Positions 57,228 to 64,000 of a DNA stretch of 64,000 nt are shown here, one piece after another (the first letter of the stretch is position 1; the number at the start of each line of letters is the position of its first letter). The notes beneath the pieces are model-generated. The model saw only the letters and a program-made list of their open reading frames with translations. It made no database searches and was not told the DNA's origin. A program made the position numbers and the translations under genes. This DNA is from Bromus sterilis (taxonomy: Eukaryota; Streptophyta; Magnoliopsida; Poales; Poaceae), in assembly GCA_950022295.1 (NCBI GenBank), contig OX465600.1, positions 236,117,782 to 236,181,781 of the forward strand. The letters are read 5' to 3'.

Positions 57228-60200
57228 ACTCGCCCCGACTCAAAAGAATCTTGTCCCGAGATTCAGAAGTCGTCGGGAGGAAGGTGGGGTACTCAGCTCG
57301 TAGACGATCCTCTCGTTCCCAGGTAGCTTCTTTCTCTGAATGATGCGACCACTGTACTTTGAAGAATCTGATCTTCTGACGTCTGGTGCTACGCTCGGCT
57401 TCATCAAGAATACGAACAGGGTACTCTCGATATGAAAGGTTATCTTGGAGATCAAGCATTTCGTGGTCTACTTCGCGAATGGGGTCCTTGAAGCAACGCC
57501 TAATGTTGAGAGACATGGAAGACATCATGAACCTGGGAGAGGTGAGGGGGTAGTTCCAATTGGTAGGCAACTTCTCCATGTTTAGCGAGAATGCGAAAAG
57601 GACCGATATAACATGGGGCCAACTTGCCTTTGATACCGAAGCGATGGGTACCCTTCAGAGGAGTAACCCGAAGGTAAGCCTTCTCATCCAGATTATAGCT
57701 TTCTCCCCTATGATGACGATCATAATAGTTTTTCTGACGAGACTGAGCTGTTTTCAACTTCTCACGAACAATGCGAACCTGCTCTTCTGCATCCTGAATC
57801 AAATCCGGTCCAAAGAATTGTCTTTCACCGGTTTCTGACCAGTTTAGGGGTGTTCGACATTTCCGTCCATAGAGAAATTCAAAAGGAGCCATGCCCAAAC
57901 TAGATTGGAAACTATTGTTATACGCAAATTTGGCAAAAGGAAGAGAATTCTCCCATTTCTTTCCGAAAGAGATAACACAAGCTCTGAGCATGTCTTCGAG
58001 AATTTGATTGACCCTTTCTACTTGACCACTGGACTGCGGGTGATAAGCGGTGCTAAAGGAGAGGTGGGTTCCCATAGCATTCTGGAAACTTTCCCAAAAT
58101 CGAGAAGTGAAAAGACAAGCACGGTCTGAATTGATTTCCAAAGGAACACCGTGAAGTGACACGATTCAGGAGACATACAAGTCCGCTAACTGGCTAGCAG
58201 TTACAGACTCTCGAACTGGAAGGAAGTGAGCAACTTTTGAAAGTCGATCAATGACCACGAAGATGGCATCATTTCCTTTCTGGGTTTTTGGAAAGCCAGT
58301 GATGAAATCCATACTGACTTTGTCCCATTTCCACTCAGGGATAGGCAAAGGTCTAAGAGTACCAGCAGGTCTTTGATGTTCTGCCTTAACGCGACGACAA
58401 ACATCACATTCAGCAATAAACTGAGCAATTTCTCTCTTCATCCTAGTCCACCAAAATCTCTGGCGTAGATCTCGGTACATTTTTGTGCTACCGGGATGAA
58501 TGGAGAGGGGTGTGTCATGGGCTTCTTTGAGGATGAGTTGCCTTAGTTCCCTATTCTTAGGTACTACCAAACGGTTTTCAAAGAATACCGTTCCCTTACT
58601 ATCTGTGGAGAAACATTTAGCAACTCCGCTAGCAATGTTCTCCTTGATCCGGCGAACACCTCGTGCACGCCTTTGGGCAACTATGATTTTATCCTCAAGG
58701 GTTGGTTTCGCCACCAAGTTGAAAAGAGATCCACGAGGAACAATCTCGAGGTTGAGCTTCCGAAATTCCTCATGAAGAAGCGGTTGATACTGTTGTAACA
58801 TGAGGTTGTTACAATACGACTTACGACTTAGTGCATCAGCCATGACATTGGCTTTGCCTGGGGTGTAAGAAATTCCTAAGTCATAATCTTTTATCAACTC
58901 TATCCAGCGTCTTTTCCTGAGATTAAGATCTGGCTGGGTCAAGATGTATTTGAGGCTTTGGTGGTCGGAATAGATCTCACAATGATTACCAAGGAGGTAA
59001 TGTCGCCAAGTCTTCAGGGAATGAACTACGGCAGCGAGTTCAAGATCATGGGTTGGATAGTTCTCTTCATGTGGCCGCAACTGGCGTGAAGCATAAGCTA
59101 CCACATGTCTATCTTGCATAAGTATGCATCCTAACCCTTGCCGTGAGGCATCACAATAGATCTCGAAATCCTTTTTGGTGTCTCGAGGCGCAAGTACGGT
59201 TGCAGAAGTCAATCTTCCTTTTAGCTCTTGAAAGCTTTCCTCGCACTTGGGAGTCCATTCGAATTTCTTCTCTTTCTTGAGGAGTTCAGTCAGAGGCTTT
59301 GCAACTTTAGAAAAGTTCTCGACGAAGCGGCGGCAATAGCTTGCTAAGCCAAGAAAACTCCTAACTTGCTTAACCGATTCAGGTGGAGTCCAGTCAAGGA
59401 CGACCTGAACTCTCTCGGGATTGACAGCAATGCCTTTTGCAGAAATCACGTGGCCTAAGTAGGTCACTTCTGGTAGCCAGAATTCACACTTTGAGAATTT
59501 GGCATAAAGGCGATGCTCTCTAAGTTTCATCAATACTAGCCTAAGATGTTCTGCGTGATCTTCTTCGTTCTTCGAGTAGATGAGAATTTCATCAAGATAA
59601 ACTACAACAAATTTATCTAAGTACTCCAAGAAGATCGAGTTCATCAAGCGCGAGAATGTGGCGGGGGCATTGGTTAAACCGAAGGACATGACGGTGTACT
59701 CGTAAAGACCATAATGAGTAGTAAAAGCCGTTTTGGGAATGTCCTCGTTTCTGATTTTGATTTGATGATAACCTAATCTCAAATCCATTTTGGAGAAGAC
59801 AGAGGATCCAGCAAGTTGATCATAAAGATCATTGATCCTGGGCAGTGGATACTTGTTCTTTATCGTCGCTAGATTTAGCGGGCGATAGTCTACGCACATC
59901 CTTTCTGTTCCATCTTTCTTCGTTACGAACAGAACGGGGCAACCCCATGGCGATGATCTAGGGCGGATGAAGCCTTTTGCCAACGAAGCTTCAAGTTGGA
60001 TTTTGAGCTTAGCTAACTCACGTGGGGCCTTTCTATATGGGCGTCTGGATATTAGGGAGGTTCCTGGGATAAGATCTACCACAAACTCTACAGATCTTTC
60101 AGGTGGTATTCCTGGCAGCTCTTCTGGAAAGACATCCGGGAAGTCACGAACCACCGGAATATCTTCAAGGTATGGAAGAGGAAGCACATTCAAAGAATGC

Positions 60201-61685
60201 ACCTGGGTTTTAGAACTGGGTGAGGTGTACTTGATTGTCTGGCCTGATGGATGGGTTAGTTTCACTTACTTGGATTTACAATCAAGGACAACACTCTGTC
60301 TTGATAACCAATCCATTCCTAGGATGACATCAATGTCTGAAGACTTGAGGGCTATTAGTGAGGCAAGGAATACTAAACCCTCAATAGCAACTTCATCTTC
60401 ATGACTCACCATGGTGGTGTGCCATCTGGATCCAGGGGCTTGCACAACTAACGGGGTGGATAACATCGAAAAAGAGATGTCATGTGACAGTGCATAATTC
60501 TGGGATATGAATGAGTGAGATGCTCCTGGGTCAAAAATAACCGACGCTGGGGTGGAATTGACAGAAAGGGTTCCAAGTAAAACATCGGTTGACTTGTGGG
60601 AATCTAGAATGGATACATGATTCACATAACCATATTCATAGGCAGGAGGCTTGACCTTGGAAGTCTTGGGTGGTGGCTTACCACGACGAAAGGCTTTTTT
60701 TTGGATTAGGTGTGGTGGCTACATGATTTTGGGGACACTCTCGAACATTGTGGCCTGATTGTCCACATTGGAAACAAACACCACGTGGAATGAAAGGAAC
60801 TTGAGCACTTGATTATCCAACAAAATTCCAAGGAGGAAGATTGGGTTGAGGTGGACGATATATGGTTGTTGGTGGTCTAGAAGCACTTATAGCATGACTG
60901 ACGTCATTGAAGGGAATCCATACACATCGTTTCCGAGAAATTGAGCTAGAAGATGGTGCAAACTCACGATCACGCTTGAGAGACTCTTCATACAACTCAT
61001 TTCCATAATCGGCCTTGAAGGATTTGAAGACCAAGTCTCTGAAGTTGATGAACTCGTGAAGATTCAGGTCATGACGTAGAATGGGGCTAAGTCCCTTGCG
61101 GAACCTTGCTTGTTTCTTGGCATCGGTGGATACTTCTTCTTGTGCATAACGTGCTAGACGAGTGAACTCAGTCATATACTCATGAACAGTCATCTTTCCT
61201 TGGGTCAGATTGCAAAATTATTCTCTCTTGCGCTCCATCAGATGGTCCGGAATATGATATCCTCGGAAGTCATCACAGAACTCTTCCCAAGTCACCACGT
61301 GACCAACTGGTTGCATTGCCACGAAGTTCTCCCACCATTGAAGAGCAACACCTTCCAGAAAGTATGCCGCAAATAGCACACGATCACCTGGAGCAACATG
61401 GGTTGTCTCAAGCTTACGCTCGAGGGAACGAAGCCAATCATCGGCATCAAGGGGCTCAGAAGAACATCGGAATACTGGCGGGTTGAGGAGGATGAAGTCC
61501 TGGATGGTAACAACACTATGATGCTGACGAGAAGTGTTCTGCTCAATGCACGCGAGAAGACGTGTCTGATCACGACGATTCTGCTCAGCCTCCAACATGA
61601 TTTCTGCCGTTGAGGTTGGTGGTGGAGGTTCTTCACCGTCTATGTTACCGGAACTGGGATCAACACCTTGATTTGCACCTGACAT
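57214..61685 (-). pseudogene. Gag-pol polyprotein of K with chromodomain, multiply disabled
   Basis: On the minus strand from the ATG at 61685 the order is: gag (DADDWLRSLERKL, LQWWENF); zinc knuckle CFQCGQSGHNVREC near 60728-60770; protease with FDPGASHSF and GMDWLSR (60625-60266); RT (MDLRLGYHQI, FGLTNAPATF); RNase H (YCDASRQGLG, YSDHQSLKY, ADALSRK); integrase with HPGSTKMYRDL, CDVC, MDFITGFPK, NSDRA and GQVERVNQ (58480-57500); and a C-terminal chromodomain-like segment (EYPVRILD, KVQWSHHSEKEATWERE, 57450-57280). Lesions: TAA at 61218-61220, a stop at 60813-60815, a frame change before 60625 (an A-rich run at about 60695-60703), TAA at 60266-60268, TGA at 58166-58168 where CGA is likely ancestral, and a frame change near 57503. 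In RT the YxDD box reads YLDE (Glu codon 59588-59590). The chromodomain is the Tekay hallmark that guides integration into heterochromatin. Confidence 0.93.
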
Positions 61686-62116
61686 TCTGTGTGATAAGAA
61701 TCAATAATCAGAATAGGATTTAGGACACAAATCTATGCTAAGATAGAAGACTATAATGCAATAGCATCAAAGTCACAAACGGACAGCATAACGGCTGCAC
61801 CGGGATAGAAATTGAGACAACCTACAGGATAACGGACATCACTTCCACAGAAGCACTATGGAATGATGGCTCAGAAAGACCACAACACTCCTACAGCTAC
61901 AAAGAAGCAATCAACGAGATGTCCTAGTAAAGACATAGATGAGCCTAGTCCTATCTTCCCGTACAACAAGATGAGGGTGACTCAGAACTCAGATCGATGA
62001 GGGTAAGGAGAAAAAAAGAAGTCTTAGGTTGTTCCCTTATACCCAAAGTAACTATATAACTATAGAAATCTAGACTCGACATCGGCCAATGGTTTGATAA
62101 TCCTACAGGCAGTCCT
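61686..62116 (-). other. Leader of K between primer site and gag
   Basis: About 430 bases without a gene. The corresponding interval of G is about 1.5 kb and carries the extra 259-codon ORF, absent here. In element sense the leader resembles the start of the G leader (TATACCCAAAGTAACTATAT in plus sense near 62038). Confidence 0.7.
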
Positions 62117-62128
62117 GCTCTGATACCA
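62117..62128 (-). other. Initiator tRNA-Met primer site of K
   Basis: The minus strand reads TGGTATCAGAGC, an exact 12-base complement to the initiator tRNA-Met 3' end, 4 bases from the LTR boundary at 62133. Confidence 0.92.
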
Positions 62129-62132
62129 AGTC

Positions 62133-64000
62133 TGTCGGGACCCGGGGTTAGCGTATGTAATTTCGGTCATAATGCAATCACATGGAGAGCCGAGAGCCGT
62201 ACCCACTTGTCTAAGAAGACAAGGCCAAGCACAGACCACTCTCGGTAAGCATCGAACGTGAGGGGAATCCCATCCAGGCCGGATGATCAACTGAGATGGG
62301 TCCTCATCGTCCGCTCACAAGTCTAAATGCTTATGGGTGGTGAATCCCATATTCATCGACAAGTCGCCTCAACCATGTTATCGATTGAATCATAACCCTT
62401 ACATAGACTTACTCCAGCCCGATCACTTAGTCGGGATCTCGGGCGGGCTCAATCATACAACAAAGTGTGCCACGTGACAGAGTCACGAGCAATCGCATCG
62501 CGATGCCCCAAGCTGCTCACATCTAAGGGCCACTTGGTGTATAAAAGACCGCCGGCAAGAACACAACCAAGCTATCGAATCCCACACTAAGACATGCATG
62601 TTATAATCATACACGCAGCATACATGTCCAGTGTAAACAGCAGGTAATCACAACATGAACTCTACAAACTCATAGTCTATATAACTTCTGCTAAACAGAG
62701 CAGACATAGTAGTTGTATTACAAGCAGAGATCACATGTTTGTGATCCAACATTACATCAAACATCAACGGAAGGAAATTATGTCTTAGTAAAGACAAGTT
62801 TAACAAATGGCTTAAGAAGCCTGAAAGAAAAGTACAAGGACCCTCCAGAGGGCACAGGCTGCTACCTGGAAATATACGACCTGGTCCACGTCGAGCTCGA
62901 AGTAGAGGCCACCATCAGGGTCAGTGGTCTCGTCTCTAAAACATAGAATAAGCAAACGTGAGTACAAAGTCGTACTCAGCAAGACTTACATAGGAACTAA
63001 ACTACTCATGCACATGTATCAAGGCAAAGGGAGGTGGGGTTTCACTTGCAGAAATGCCAGCTTTGACTTGGCTAGTCCTGTACTAAGAATACCAGAAAGA
63101 GGTAAGGAGCGTACATGAGTCCAAGTAACAGTCTCCAAAACAATACTCCACTATGGTGCCTTCCTCGACTTCCCCACGAGAAAGCACGCCACAGCACTCA
63201 CACTTATCTTGGTGTGTTTTAGAAGTATCCGGTTCAAGTTATCTATGATCAAGTAAAGGTCTCCAAGTAGTCCATAACCGCGGACACGGCTATTCGAATA
63301 GTTCATTAACCCTGCAGGGGTGTACTGATACACACACGCCTCATCAGTTACCGCCTGGGGATGGACCCTTGAAGTGAGTACCGGCGAGGATGTTGCCACG
63401 ACACTTCACTCACGGCACCATCTCTAGTCCTAGGGAGTCGCCTATTTGAGTTGCGACCACAATCGGAATCCGGCCGATTGTTCCGATGCGGACTCAAACG
63501 TTGTGTGACTACCATCAAGCTCAACTCGATCATGATCACTTGATTCAACGTGCCCAAAACCTACGCCAACCACTTACCTTGGTTCCAACTGCTTGAGATC
63601 GATAAAGGGCGAACTACTTGCGACTCCTGGACTGTTCCGGGGTGAGGTACTAGGCCGAGAGGGGACAGTGAGCCCAATGTGTGGTCGTACTCTTTGTCTT
63701 GGATAACAACACAAGAACTCGGGCTTAAGGCAGTGTTCAACGAGACAACCCACTGTGTACTCCTACACAGCCTCTCATCGTTCACCTTTGTTTAGGATAG
63801 ATTCACCAACACGTTACCACCATCATTCACATGATCACTACCATCCCGACTCACATCAAAGTAGCCTCAGGTAACAACTCTAAGCATGCAATAAGCTGTA
63901 ACAATTGCAGGGGCCACATGATATCAACCAACTCCTACATCTGCTAGGATTGTGGTTTTCTTACTACTGTGACAAAATGATAGGTCATGCAAAGGAATGG
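62133..64000 (-). repeat. 5' LTR of K (right copy, incomplete)
   Basis: It starts TGTCGGGACCCGGGG on the plus strand and matches 43977 onward to the window end, so about 1.87 kb of an expected 4 kb is visible. It contains the three-hairpin cassette at 63278-63321. Confidence 0.9.

Larger units (their letters stand above)
43977..64000 (-). mobile_element. Element K: Tekay-type chromovirus, minus strand, runs off the window
   Basis: On the minus strand, K has its 5' LTR at the right (62133 to beyond 64000), the primer site at 62117-62128, gag-pol from 61685 to 57214, and its 3' LTR at the left (43977-57227). The 3' LTR is interrupted by Copia element L. Terminal motifs are TGTCGGGACCC on the left and GGGTTCTGACA on the right of the left LTR. 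The left flank AGGCG (43972-43976) is the likely target duplication; its partner is outside the window. Confidence 0.9.

Overview
The window looks like nuclear, intergenic DNA from a large-genome grass, most likely a Triticeae species (wheat, barley, rye or Aegilops type); other Pooideae are possible. The evidence is the set of families present: a Copia element with Angela/WIS/BARE-type LTR ends (TGTTGGAAATATGCCC... to ...CCCAACA), several Gypsy elements of an Athila-like group with TGATACGTCC LTRs and tRNA-Asp primer sites, and Tekay-type chromoviruses with about 4-kb LTRs. I see no host gene, no tRNA or rRNA gene, and no simple satellite array. Essentially every base belongs to an LTR retrotransposon or a fragment of one. 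Element letters below are labels for this window, not family names.

Layout. A (1-679) is the end of an LTR plus a gag remnant. B (680-6916) is an LTR, a doubled primer site and a broken gag-protease gene inserted into A. C (6917-10671, continuing at 26331-27214) carries an antisense ORF and a long 3' non-coding part. D (10672-26325) is a small-gag non-autonomous element inserted in C with target duplication GAGAT. E (16641-25185, minus strand) is inserted in the 3' LTR of D with duplication ACCCC. F (27215-28766) is a patchwork of E-type internal and LTR pieces. G (28767-36147) is a plus-strand Tekay chromovirus with an extra 259-codon ORF in front of gag; it stops abruptly inside reverse transcriptase and is fused to H (36148-39379), a 5'-truncated Athila-like gag-protease segment. 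I (39380-40623) and J (40624-43976) are two LTR fragments. K (43977 to beyond 64000, minus strand) is a second Tekay chromovirus with a full but mutated gag-pol. L (47108-56387) is a Copia element inside the 3' LTR of K, with duplication GTCCC.

How the parts work together. A, B, C, D, E and H carry only gag-like, or gag plus aspartic protease, genes. None has reverse transcriptase or integrase, so they probably depended on related autonomous elements. G and K carry the chromovirus set (gag with zinc knuckle, protease, RT, RNase H, integrase, chromodomain), but both are dead: G by truncation, K by nonsense codons, frameshifts and a changed RT catalytic residue. L has nearly identical LTRs but an interior decayed throughout, which points to recent mobilisation in trans.

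The structural signals I find most worth following are a three-hairpin cassette with compensatory changes shared by the LTRs of G, J and K; a covarying hairpin just after the coding region in B, D, E and H; a doubled hairpin resembling the polypurine tract in every Athila-like copy; the extra ORF of G; and two antisense ORFs. Nesting boundaries rest on terminal motifs and matched target duplications read directly in the sequence. Family names rest on recognition without database comparison.
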